Shown here: positions 47,927 to 57,095 of the stretch, one piece after another
How positions within the stretch are numbered: the first letter of the stretch is position 1
Layout: every line of letters starts with the position of its first letter
DNA from: an uncultured SAR86 cluster bacterium
GTDB lineage: Bacteria; Pseudomonadota; Gammaproteobacteria; Magnimaribacterales; D2472
DNA length: 64,000 nt
Assembly (NCBI GenBank): GCA_902518715.1
Contig: CABYHU010000001.1
Location: 178,156 to 242,155, forward strand
Reading direction: 5' to 3'
Position numbers and translations under genes: made by a program
The notes under the pieces: generated by a model
Seen by the model: only the letters and a program-made list of their open reading frames with translations
Databases searched by the model: none
Told to the model about the DNA's origin: nothing

Positions 47927-50419
47927 TTAGAAAGATTTCTCTATTGATATTCCAACTGTTCTTGGAAGAGCAATAAATTCTCTATCGTTACTTCCATAAA
48001 AACCTTCTGCTGGATTTGGTCCAAATGATTCGCTTTTAAACATTCCTGTTACACCACGCTCATTCATTAAGTTTTTAACAAATAAGCTTACATACATATC
48101 ATCATTGAAGAATGTTGCTGACACATCACCAATCGTGAATGAGTCTAGCTGCTGTGAATAACCAACATTAGTGCTTAAATGATTTTTCATATCACTTTGA
48201 TAATACATATTTGCTCTATGAACAACACCCCATCCGTTTGTGAAATAATGAGTATATGCTAACCCAGCATTAAACATGTCCTCTGGGGTTCCAGGTAAGC
48301 CGTCACCTTGTGGTGCATAAACTGTTGGAACAGAAGCAGGTGTTACAAGATCTGCTCTTAAATCAGATTTATTTCTAGCATAACCAAGATCCCAATCTAA
48401 ACTCCCAACTGTACCTTTCAATTCAATATCTAAACCAGTGGTCTGAGCTTCGTCACCATTTATTACGGCATAAAAGCTGTAATTTGGTGTATCGGTATTT
48501 AATTGAGGATTATTCCAATCAACTCTATAAACACTGATGTTGTAATAAACATCTTTTTTACTAACGCCCTTAGTTCCAAACTCAAGATTCAGAACTGAAT
48601 CAGAATCAAAAGGAACCCATCCGGCTTCCTCAGTAAAAGTTCCTTCAGTAGGAACAGCATTTACTCCACCTCTTCTAAATCCTTCTGAAAGCGTTGCATA
48701 CCAAGTCTGATTTGATTTAGGCATGTAAGCTAAATTTAACTTATACAAAGTATCTGATTCTTGATTGTCATGATCACCAGTAGATGGTCCAAGACCATAC
48801 AAGGCAAAACTCATATCTGAGGTACCACCAGCATTAAGTGAAAAGTGCCTAAAGCCAAAAGTCACATCAAATACATCAGACGCATGATAAGTAAGTTCTC
48901 CATATGCTGCTTTTTGTCTGATTGTTTCAGAAACACGGTAGTCAAAATCTGTTTCTAATGGATCGACCACGTAATCAACACCATAGTAATATCCGTTCCA
49001 AGCATTGGTTCCTTTTATCATAGTTTGTTGTTTTCTAGTAAGTTGCTCTTTTTGCATAAAGAATCCAAGAACATAGTCAACGACATCAGATTTTTCAGAA
49101 ATTAATCTAACTTCAAAAGTCTTACCACTATTATCATATTGTCTATTTGCTGCAACATATGGTCTAGGTGGCACTGCAAAAATACCCCCAACACCAAAGT
49201 CAGAGTAGTATCCAGCTATATCGCTAGTTAAGAATCCACCATTGGCAAAGAATCCAGTATTATCAGTGATACTCTCAGATTCTCTTTCATAATTTGAAAG
49301 AGATACCTCTAAATCAGCTGCCGATCCGTCAAAGTTAAGTTCAATTGTATTAAGAGTTACTTCTCTCATTGACGGTTCAAGCATTACAGCTCCGTTGTCA
49401 TAGCTTCCATATGTTGATGTTGAATAACAGTCTGTAGCTGTTAGATCAACACATGAATCATTAAGAACATATCTTGTTCCAGTAGAAGGCGCTCTTCTCC
49501 CTCCAACCATATCTTCTTGAGTTGTTGATGTAATTAAAAGCTCAAGATTGTCAGAAATATCCACAAGAACTTTGTGTCTAAAAAATTCAACATCAACAGT
49601 ATCAGCATCCTTAACTCCATTAATTACAGGAGGTGAAGTCATAAAGTCTAGCGCTGTTCCAAAGCCATTCCTAAGTGATGGCACTCCTGAAGATCCACTT
49701 ATCAGCCCTATTCCATAAGGATCAAATGCTGGTAAATCAGTTACCTCATGAACATTAACGTAATCTGTAATTCCAGGATAATCAGCTTTTGATGAAACGA
49801 ATCTATATGCAATATTGCTTAAAACAGGCACATTAATGACAACATCAACATTGTCTCCAATATCATCAGAGCCCTTAACCTGACTCGCTGTCAAATTAAC
49901 CTTTGAGGAAAAACCATCAAGAGAAGGTTTATTTGTTATATATCTTACAGTTCCTCCAAGAGCTCCAGAACCATAGAGCGTTGACTGTGGCCCTCTTAAA
50001 ACCTCAACTCTATTAAGGTCTTTTAAGAGAAAGTTTGCAAAAACCGGGGTTTTGTCTACGTAAGTTGAAACTGCTGCTGCAGCACTAACTGGATAATCTT
50101 GTAATGCATTGGAATCAACATTTAGACCTCTTATTCTTATATTGTTAACAGTTCCCGCATTCCTTGAACCTCTGTCTATTGTGCTAATACCCGCAAAACT
50201 TCTGAGAAGTTCTGCCGTATCTTGAATACCTTTGGAATCAATATCAGATCCTGATACTGCAGAAATATTGTATGGAACTTCAAAAATTGACGTCTCTCTT
50301 GAAGTGGCTGTAACAACAACCTCCTCTATATCGTTTGCAGTATCCTCATCGCTCTCTTGAGCAATTAAAGATATATTAAAAAAGAAAACTGGTAATAAAA
50401 AATACTTAAAAGATTTCAT
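47927..50419 (-). CDS. TonB-dependent receptor
   Basis: Signal peptide, TonB-box-like IEEVVVTATSRETSIF, plug motif VEVLRGPQSTLYGSGALGGTVRYITNKP, C-terminal Phe. Confidence 0.95.
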   Translation of the reverse strand: MKSFKYFLLPVFFFNISLIAQESDEDTANDIEEVVVTATSRETSIFEVPYNISAVSGSDIDSKGIQDTAELLRSFAGISTIDRGSRNAGTVNNIRIRGLNVDSNALQDYPVSAAAAVSTYVDKTPVFANFLLKDLNRVEVLRGPQSTLYGSGALGGTVRYITNKPSLDGFSSKVNLTASQVKGSDDIGDNVDVVINVPVLSNIAYRFVSSKADYPGITDYVNVHEVTDLPAFDPYGIGLISGSSGVPSLRNGFGTALDFMTSPPVINGVKDADTVDVEFFRHKVLVDISDNLELLITSTTQEDMVGGRRAPSTGTRYVLNDSCVDLTATDCYSTSTYGSYDNGAVMLEPSMREVTLNTIELNFDGSAADLEVSLSNYERESESITDNTGFFANGGFLTSDIAGYYSDFGVGGIFAVPPRPYVAANRQYDNSGKTFEVRLISEKSDVVDYVLGFFMQKEQLTRKQQTMIKGTNAWNGYYYGVDYVVDPLETDFDYRVSETIRQKAAYGELTYHASDVFDVTFGFRHFSLNAGGTSDMSFALYGLGPSTGDHDNQESDTLYKLNLAYMPKSNQTWYATLSEGFRRGGVNAVPTEGTFTEEAGWVPFDSDSVLNLEFGTKGVSKKDVYYNISVYRVDWNNPQLNTDTPNYSFYAVINGDEAQTTGLDIELKGTVGSLDWDLGYARNKSDLRADLVTPASVPTVYAPQGDGLPGTPEDMFNAGLAYTHYFTNGWGVVHRANMYYQSDMKNHLSTNVGYSQQLDSFTIGDVSATFFNDDMYVSLFVKNLMNERGVTGMFKSESFGPNPAEGFYGSNDREFIALPRTVGISIEKSF

Positions 50420-50494
50420 AACTTCCTCTATAGATGACTAAAAATTTACTGTGATTATAGTATTTTGGCTTAAATATGACAAAATAAAACACGT

Positions 50495-50722
50495 ATGTAC
50501 TCAAATTATTTCATAGCAGCGTGTCAAATTGTGCTTTTGGTAGGTCTTCTATTCTTTGGGATTGAGTATTTTCTTCTTGGCTTAGGTTGTTTTGTCATGG
50601 GCTTTAGCTTCTTTTCATTGGTAAACAATCAATCAGGCTCAAAGGGTATTACTGAACCTTATAAAGGAAAAAGCGGAAAGACCTATACTGCTAAGCAGGA
50701 TAGAGAAGAACACATAGTCTAA
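50495..50722 (+). CDS. Small membrane protein (75 aa)
   Basis: Two hydrophobic segments then polar tail. Confidence 0.6.
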   Translation: MYSNYFIAACQIVLLVGLLFFGIEYFLLGLGCFVMGFSFFSLVNNQSGSKGITEPYKGKSGKTYTAKQDREEHIV

Positions 50723-50723
50723 T

Positions 50724-51263
50724 TTAAATAGTTTTTGGGAAACTAAAGAATTTTTCAATAAGAGGAATAAAATACTCTAATGGTTCAGTGTCATATTCTG
50801 GATCAAAAGCTGCTTGATCCCACTCATCAGTAAATTGCTTAGCTTTTTCATACCATGACTCGTTTTCATAGTTTTTTCGAAGATCTCTTGGTTTTCCTAA
50901 GTAATGATAATAATGCTCGCCTTGAAAGTCTTGATGAGTACGAATTATGTTGTAAGCGTCATCACTTACATAGGGTTTGATAATCTCTGCACATATTTGC
51001 CCATGATTTGGAACATTTACTACTTTACCCATGTCATGGATTAAGCTAATTAAAATCATTTCATCTTCAGCTCCAGCTCTCTTCGCCATAGTTGCTGTTT
51101 GAAGGGCATGATGTAATTGATTAGTTCCAAAACCTAAAGAAAGTCCTTCTAGCTGTTTAAGCATTTCTACGACTCTTGTAGGCATATCCATGATATGCGG
51201 GGCATGTTCTTGGCTAATATGCTCCCACTCTTCTTTGGTACCTTCTGACATTTTCGTAAACAT
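50724..51263 (-). CDS. HD-domain protein, candidate PhnZ/MIOX-like mixed-valent di-iron oxygenase
   Basis: NQLHHALQTATMAKRAGAEDEMILISLIHDMGKV metal-binding core, C-terminal FTDEWDQAAFDPEYDTEPLEYF. Confidence 0.75.
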   Translation of the reverse strand: MFTKMSEGTKEEWEHISQEHAPHIMDMPTRVVEMLKQLEGLSLGFGTNQLHHALQTATMAKRAGAEDEMILISLIHDMGKVVNVPNHGQICAEIIKPYVSDDAYNIIRTHQDFQGEHYYHYLGKPRDLRKNYENESWYEKAKQFTDEWDQAAFDPEYDTEPLEYFIPLIEKFFSFPKTI

Positions 51264-51346
51264 AATATTATTAGATCACATATGAAAATAAGATTTCAAA
51301 TTTTTTTATGAAAAGGCATATTTTTTGAATATGCTAAAATAATTAA

Positions 51347-51718
51347 ATGTTATATGTAGTTCTAGGCACCATGCTAATGTATTTAATTCATTTAGCTCTT
51401 CCAAAAATACTTACTTATAAAAACCATAGAGACTTTTCTCCTATACAAGTTCGTCTAGCAAAGGACTCAAATATTCCTGATTATGTATCTAGAATGCATT
51501 CTGCAACAAGAAATCTTCAGGAAAGTTTGCCCATATTTTTTGCTTGTGCTGTGCTATCAATCGTTATGAATGTTGATTCATTTTCATATGCGTTGACATG
51601 GTTAATATTAAGGATTATCTATTTCCTTTGCTATGCATACAAACTAAATCCATATAGAACGATTGCTTGGCTTGGATCAATCATATGTTTGATCTTAATG
51701 GCTATAAATTTAATTTAG
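51347..51718 (+). CDS. MAPEG family membrane protein
   Basis: RMHSATRNLQESLPIFFACAVL and RIIYFLCYAYKLNPYRTIAWLGS. Confidence 0.85.
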   Translation: MLYVVLGTMLMYLIHLALPKILTYKNHRDFSPIQVRLAKDSNIPDYVSRMHSATRNLQESLPIFFACAVLSIVMNVDSFSYALTWLILRIIYFLCYAYKLNPYRTIAWLGSIICLILMAINLI

Positions 51719-52807
51719 CAGCGAATCTAAAGCTTCTCTTACAAGTACATTAGGAACATCTTTTTTATCAATATTCAAACCATCTTTTAGGTACTGATTC
51801 TCATTTAAAGCTTGATCAATACCTTTATTGGTTAGTTCATGAATATAGCTAATCGTGGCTCTATTTAATGCATTGCTAGCAGTTAATGGAACAGCACCAG
51901 GCATATTAGTTACACAATAGTGAACTATGCCCTTATGGATGAATGTTGGATCATCATGAGTAGTTGGTGAAGACGTTTCAAAGCATCCTCCTTGATCAAT
52001 AGAGATGTCCACCATGACCGCTCCAGGTTTAACAGAATCAAGCATACTATCAGTAACTACTTTTGGAGCATTTTTTCCAAGGGAATAAACTGAACCTAAT
52101 ATTAAGTCTGAATCTTTTATTGAGTCAGCAATAGAGTCTGGAGTGGAAACAATATAATTAATTTTTTCATCACCATATTTAGATTTTAATTGCGACAGTC
52201 TTTGTTCAGATAAATCGATTAAGTTCACTTCAACACCATTATTAACAGCTTTTTGAAGTGACTCTTCGCCAGCAACACCACAGCCTATGATGGTTACTAA
52301 ACCCAAATCTAATCCATCTAATGTGCCTATAAGAACCCCTCTACCTTTGTTTTGTTTTAACAAAAAGTAATTGCCAACATTAAAAGCTATCTGGCCCGCA
52401 ATTGCGCTCATTGGTGCCAAAAGTGGAAAAGTATCATCAGGGCTAGTTACTGTTTCGTACGCAATACCCCGAACTCCGGTATCAATTAGTTTTTTTGCTA
52501 ATGATGGATTACCAGCAAGATGCAAGTATGTAAAAAGAGTTATATCTGAATTTAGATATTGAACCTCTGATTCCATAGGTTCTTTTACTTTTACAATTAG
52601 CTCTGATTTTTCATAAACCTCACCAGCTGTATTAAGGATTTTTGCTCCAGCTGCTTCATATTTTTCATTTGTAAAACCGATTTCTTTTCCGCAATTAGTT
52701 TCCACAAACACTTCATGTCCGTTTGCAGAAATCTCTGAGACTGAATCTGGAGTTAATCCAACTCGATGCTCATTATTTTTAATCTCTTTTGGCAAACCTA
52801 CGATCAT
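51710..52807 (-). CDS. ald: Alanine dehydrogenase
   Basis: MIVGLPKEIKNNEHRVGLTPDSV, TYLHLAG, MVDISIDQGGCFETSSPTTHDDPTF, HYCVTNMPGAVPLTAS. Confidence 0.96.
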   Translation of the reverse strand: MIVGLPKEIKNNEHRVGLTPDSVSEISANGHEVFVETNCGKEIGFTNEKYEAAGAKILNTAGEVYEKSELIVKVKEPMESEVQYLNSDITLFTYLHLAGNPSLAKKLIDTGVRGIAYETVTSPDDTFPLLAPMSAIAGQIAFNVGNYFLLKQNKGRGVLIGTLDGLDLGLVTIIGCGVAGEESLQKAVNNGVEVNLIDLSEQRLSQLKSKYGDEKINYIVSTPDSIADSIKDSDLILGSVYSLGKNAPKVVTDSMLDSVKPGAVMVDISIDQGGCFETSSPTTHDDPTFIHKGIVHYCVTNMPGAVPLTASNALNRATISYIHELTNKGIDQALNENQYLKDGLNIDKKDVPNVLVREALDSLLN

Positions 52808-54234
52808 TTTAAAAGTCCTTGTTTTGCAAGTTCATCCATAGTTTTCTTAAGAGATTCTTCAACAATATCAAACATGTCGTTTATTTGAGATTCGGTAATT
52901 ATCAAGGGTGGACAAAAAGCAATTACATCTCCTATTGCTCTTACAATTAAACCATTATCTTTTGCGTGATCAGCAAAAATCTTCCCGGCAACACCTTTTT
53001 TTTCGAATCCTTTATTAGAGTTCCTCTCTGAAACAAACTCCATTGCTCCAATAAGACCAATACCTCTGGTATTACCAACAAGATCATATTGATCACATTT
53101 ATTTAATCTTTCAATGAAGGTTGGGCTAACTTTGTTGACATGTCCCAACATATCATCTCTCTCATAAATCTCTAAAGTCTTAACGGCAACTGCACAAGCA
53201 ACTGGGTGACCTGAGTATGTATATCCATGACCAAAAATACCCAGCTCATCACTTTTTTGAGCCACAATATCGTAACAATCATCTGAGATAATTACCGCGC
53301 TTATAGGAAGATAAGAAGAAGAAAGAGCTTTTGCAACAGTTATTGAAACTGGTTTCATATTAAACGTTTCCGCACCCCAAACATTTCCAGTTCTTCCAAA
53401 TCCACAAATAACTTCATCATCAATTAATGGAATTTCATACTTATTAAGAATTGGTTGAATAGTTTCAAAATAATTTTTAGGCGGGATAATCACGCCACCA
53501 GCTCCCATGAGGGGTTCAGCAAACATTGCGGCAATAGTCTCAGGATCTTGTTTCACAATATGATTTTCTAAATCTTCGCCAAGTCTCTCAACAAATGATT
53601 CCTCTGATTCACCCTCATGCTTATTCATAAAATAATGAGGTGACATTGCATGAGAAAAATGATTTTGTGGCAAATCAAAATTACCATGAATGGTTGGAAG
53701 GCCTGTTAAAGATGAGGTTGCTAAAGTGACGCCATGATAAGCTTGAACTCGAGAAAGAAATTTTTTCTTCTTGGTTTTTCCAAGAGCATTATTGATGTAC
53801 CAAAATAGTTTTATTTGGGTATCGTTTGCATCTGACCCAGAACTACCAAAAAATACCTTTGCATTGTCGTATGGTGATAAATCAACTAATTTCTCTGCAA
53901 GTTCAATTGCTGGTTCATGGCTTTTAGAAGCAAATAAATTTCCATAGGGAAACTTCTTAAATTGTTCCATTGCTGCATCAGCTAATTCCTCATTTCCATG
54001 ACCTAATGCATTGCACCAAAGACCTGCCATACCTTCAATATATTTATTTCCATCTGTGTCATATACATAGATGCCATCACCTCTCTCTAATATGAATGGG
54101 CCAGATTCTTTATGAGCAATAAGATTTGTATTTGGATGAAAGAGAAAATCTTTATCTTTTTTAGATAATTTTTCTGTGAGACTGTTTGGCCTAGACAATT
54201 TTTTCCTCTTAAATAGTGTAAGTGAATTATACAT
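52804..54234 (-). CDS. Class III (omega) aminotransferase
   Basis: YIEGMAGLWCNALGHGNEELADAA, FFGSSGSDANDTQIKL, IDDEVICGFGRTGNVWGAETF, TVAKALSSSYLPISAV. Confidence 0.92.
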   Translation of the reverse strand: MYNSLTLFKRKKLSRPNSLTEKLSKKDKDFLFHPNTNLIAHKESGPFILERGDGIYVYDTDGNKYIEGMAGLWCNALGHGNEELADAAMEQFKKFPYGNLFASKSHEPAIELAEKLVDLSPYDNAKVFFGSSGSDANDTQIKLFWYINNALGKTKKKKFLSRVQAYHGVTLATSSLTGLPTIHGNFDLPQNHFSHAMSPHYFMNKHEGESEESFVERLGEDLENHIVKQDPETIAAMFAEPLMGAGGVIIPPKNYFETIQPILNKYEIPLIDDEVICGFGRTGNVWGAETFNMKPVSITVAKALSSSYLPISAVIISDDCYDIVAQKSDELGIFGHGYTYSGHPVACAVAVKTLEIYERDDMLGHVNKVSPTFIERLNKCDQYDLVGNTRGIGLIGAMEFVSERNSNKGFEKKGVAGKIFADHAKDNGLIVRAIGDVIAFCPPLIITESQINDMFDIVEESLKKTMDELAKQGLLK

Positions 54235-54265
54235 AATTTATACTTATCAAGAACACAAAAAAACA

Positions 54266-55465
54266 ATGAAAATTCTTCTATACGCTATTCTTTTTCTAAC
54301 TTTAGTTGTCTCAATTTTTATCCTACCAAAGGCCATAAGAGTTCATAAAATAAAAACTTTATATGACAAAGATAAAATTGTTTATAACTTTACAAATATG
54401 GACAAAATATTTCCTTCAAGAAATATTAAAGCTTCTGAAGAACCTAAGCCTATCAAAAGAAATATTCAAACTTTGCCGGAAATATTTTCTTTTGAAGGTG
54501 AGACAAAAAATCTCCAAGAATATTTAGATTACTTTTGGTCAGATGGAATGATAATAATTCATAAAGATGAAATAGTTTATGAAAATTATTGGCTTGGCAA
54601 TAACGAGTCTAAAAAACATATTTCATGGTCAGTGGCAAAATCATTTATATCTGCCCTCGTGGGCATAGCGCTTGAGGAAGGATTAATTGATTCTTTAGAA
54701 GATCCCATAACAAAATACTTAGATGATTTTAAGGATACAGGTTATGACAATGTATCTATAAAAAATATTCTTCAAATGTCTACAGGCGTTCTTTTTAATG
54801 AAGACTATGCCGATAATAACTCTGATATTAATAGATTTGGTCGAGCTATAGCTACTGGTACATCAATGCGTGATTTTTCTAAAACATTAACTAGGGAGAA
54901 AGAGCCAGGAACATATATGCACTATGTTAGCATTAATACTCAAGTGCTTGGTTTCCTCCTTCAAGAAGTAACTAACAGATCAATTTCAGAATACTTATAT
55001 GAAAAAATCTGGAATCCTCTTGGAATGGAGGACTCTGCCTATTTTATTTTAGATAATGTAGAGGACGAACTTGCTCTTGGAGGCCTAAATGCCACCTTAA
55101 GAGATTATGCTAAGTTTGGTTTATTGTATTTACAAAAAGGTAAATGGAATGATTCACAAATTCTCTCTGAGCAGTGGATTGAAGATTCTCATAAAACTGA
55201 TGGAGAGCATCTAATCCCAGGAGAAAGAGATACATCATCTAATCCATGGGGCTATGGTTATCAATGGTGGGTACCAGGTTTTCCTGATACTGATTACACT
55301 GCATCGGGTGTATACAATCAATACATATATATAGATCCAAAATCTGAAATAGTGATTGCTAAGACTTCATCAAATTATAAATACACGTCTGAGCTACAGT
55401 GGTCTAAAGATATGCATGTAGCAATGTTTAGATCTATAGCTAAGCATTTTAACTCTGAAGATTAG
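54266..55465 (+). CDS. Serine hydrolase (beta-lactamase fold, NylB/EstB-like)
   Basis: HISWSVAKSFISALVGIALEEG SxxK motif, GYGYQWWVPGFPDTDYTASGVYNQYIYIDP; N-terminal TM; start at MKILLYAILF. Confidence 0.88.
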   Translation: MKILLYAILFLTLVVSIFILPKAIRVHKIKTLYDKDKIVYNFTNMDKIFPSRNIKASEEPKPIKRNIQTLPEIFSFEGETKNLQEYLDYFWSDGMIIIHKDEIVYENYWLGNNESKKHISWSVAKSFISALVGIALEEGLIDSLEDPITKYLDDFKDTGYDNVSIKNILQMSTGVLFNEDYADNNSDINRFGRAIATGTSMRDFSKTLTREKEPGTYMHYVSINTQVLGFLLQEVTNRSISEYLYEKIWNPLGMEDSAYFILDNVEDELALGGLNATLRDYAKFGLLYLQKGKWNDSQILSEQWIEDSHKTDGEHLIPGERDTSSNPWGYGYQWWVPGFPDTDYTASGVYNQYIYIDPKSEIVIAKTSSNYKYTSELQWSKDMHVAMFRSIAKHFNSED

Positions 55466-55466
55466 A

Positions 55467-57053
55467 ATGCAAAAAAAATACTATGATGCTGTTATCATTG
55501 GTGGTGGTCATAATGGATTAGTATGCTCATTCTATCTTGCAAAAGCAGGACTCAAAGTAAAAGTTCTTGAAAGAAGAGGTATTGTTGGAGGCGCAGCCGT
55601 GACAGAAGAGTTCTATCCAGGGTTTAGAAATTCAACTGCTAGCTACACAGTAAGCTTATTAAATCCAATTGTCATCAAAGATATGCACTTAAAAGAAAAT
55701 GGTCTTGAGATTATAAAAAGACCAATTTCTAACTTTCTTCCAATTAATGATTCAGAATATCTTAAAGTTGGAGGATCTCTTGAATCTACACAAAAAGAAT
55801 TTCAAAAGTTTTCAACTAAAGATGCAAATATTCTGCCTGAATATTACAGACGCATAGAAAATGTTGCAGATGTTCTCAGAGACTTAACTACAAAAACACC
55901 ACTTAATTTGAAAGGCGGATATTTAAATATAGCTAAAACAATTTTTGATCTTGTTCCAATAGCAAGAAAAACTAATGAACTTCAAGAAGATCTTTTTAAC
56001 TTGTTTACAAAAAGTGCAAAAGATTTTTTAGATTCTTGGTTTGAAAGTGACCATATAAAAGCTTGTTTCGGTTTTGATTCAATAGTTGGAAATTATGCAA
56101 GCCCAGAAACACCGGGGTCAGCTTATGTTCTTCTTCATCATGTATTTGGAGAAATTGATGGTGAAAAAGGAGCATGGGGACATGCTGTTGGTGGAATGGG
56201 ATCTATTACACAATTAATGAAAAATGTTTGTGAAGAAAAAGGAGTGGAAATTTCTACAAATGCTGCAGTAGAGAGAGTTCTTATCAAAAATAATAAAGCA
56301 ATAGGAGTTATGCTAGAGGATGGATCAGAAGTATTTGCTGATAAAGTAATTTCTAATCTAAATCCAAAACTACTGTTCAAAAAACTTGTTGATAGAGATG
56401 ATGTTAATCGAGAATATCGAAGAAAAATACTGAATTACAAATGCGGCTCTGGAACATTTAGAATGAATGTTGCACTTTCAGAGCTCCCAGATTTCAATTG
56501 CCTTCCTGGAAAAGAAATTAGTGAACACCATAAGTCTGGAATTGTAATTGCCCCCTCACTAACTTATATGGATCAAGCTTTTACTGATGCAAAACAATTT
56601 GGCTGGTCAAAAAACCCAATTGTTGAGATGCTAATACCTTCAACTGTCGACTCTACTCTTGCACCTGAAGGAAAACATGTTGCCTCTTTGTTTTGTCAGC
56701 AATTTGCTCCAACTCTTCCTGATAATAAATCTTGGCATGATGAGAAAGATAATGCAGCAAATACAATTATTGAAACTGTTAATCGTTTTGCTCCAAATTT
56801 TAAAAACTCAATTTTAGGAATGTCTATTCTATCTCCTCTAGATCTTGAGGAAAAACTAGGACTTATAGGTGGTGACATTATGCATGGAGTAATGTCACTA
56901 GATCAAATGTGGGCCGCTAGACCAGTTTTTAATTATGGAGATTATAAAACTCCTGTGAAAGATCTTTTTATCTGTGGTTCAGGAACTCATCCTGGCGGAG
57001 GTGTAACTGGTCTTCCAGGAAAAAATTCGTCTAGGGAAATACTTAAGGCATAA
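55467..57053 (+). CDS. FAD-dependent oxidoreductase (PYROXD2-like, CrtI-fold)
   Basis: DAVIIGGGHNGLVCSFYLAKAGLKVKVLERR, VGGAAVTEEFYPGFRNSTASY, ICGSGTHPGGGVTGLPGKNSSREIL. Confidence 0.9.
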   Translation: MQKKYYDAVIIGGGHNGLVCSFYLAKAGLKVKVLERRGIVGGAAVTEEFYPGFRNSTASYTVSLLNPIVIKDMHLKENGLEIIKRPISNFLPINDSEYLKVGGSLESTQKEFQKFSTKDANILPEYYRRIENVADVLRDLTTKTPLNLKGGYLNIAKTIFDLVPIARKTNELQEDLFNLFTKSAKDFLDSWFESDHIKACFGFDSIVGNYASPETPGSAYVLLHHVFGEIDGEKGAWGHAVGGMGSITQLMKNVCEEKGVEISTNAAVERVLIKNNKAIGVMLEDGSEVFADKVISNLNPKLLFKKLVDRDDVNREYRRKILNYKCGSGTFRMNVALSELPDFNCLPGKEISEHHKSGIVIAPSLTYMDQAFTDAKQFGWSKNPIVEMLIPSTVDSTLAPEGKHVASLFCQQFAPTLPDNKSWHDEKDNAANTIIETVNRFAPNFKNSILGMSILSPLDLEEKLGLIGGDIMHGVMSLDQMWAARPVFNYGDYKTPVKDLFICGSGTHPGGGVTGLPGKNSSREILKA

Positions 57054-57082
57054 AAAAACCCAGGACAAGCCTGGGTTTTTTT
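57052..57082. terminator. Bidirectional intrinsic terminator
   Basis: AAAAAAA-CCCAGG-ACAAG-CCTGGG-TTTTTTT between convergent PYROXD2-like and proteorhodopsin genes. Confidence 0.93.
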
Positions 57083-57095
57083 CAGAAATCTTAAA

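Noticed and set aside
50724-54234. 2-aminoethylphosphonate pathway (PhnW/PhnZ-like)
   Set aside because: The aminotransferase is class III, not PhnW-type; no PhnY, PhnX or phosphonate transporter is present, and a MAPEG gene on the other strand intervenes.
55467-57053. CrtI-type phytoene desaturase next to proteorhodopsin (retinal biosynthesis)
   Set aside because: The fold is CrtI-like, but the C-terminal GSGTHPGGGVTGLPGKNSSREIL and overall pattern fit PYROXD2-like oxidoreductases. It is separated from proteorhodopsin by a bidirectional terminator, and no crtE/B/Y or blh genes are nearby.
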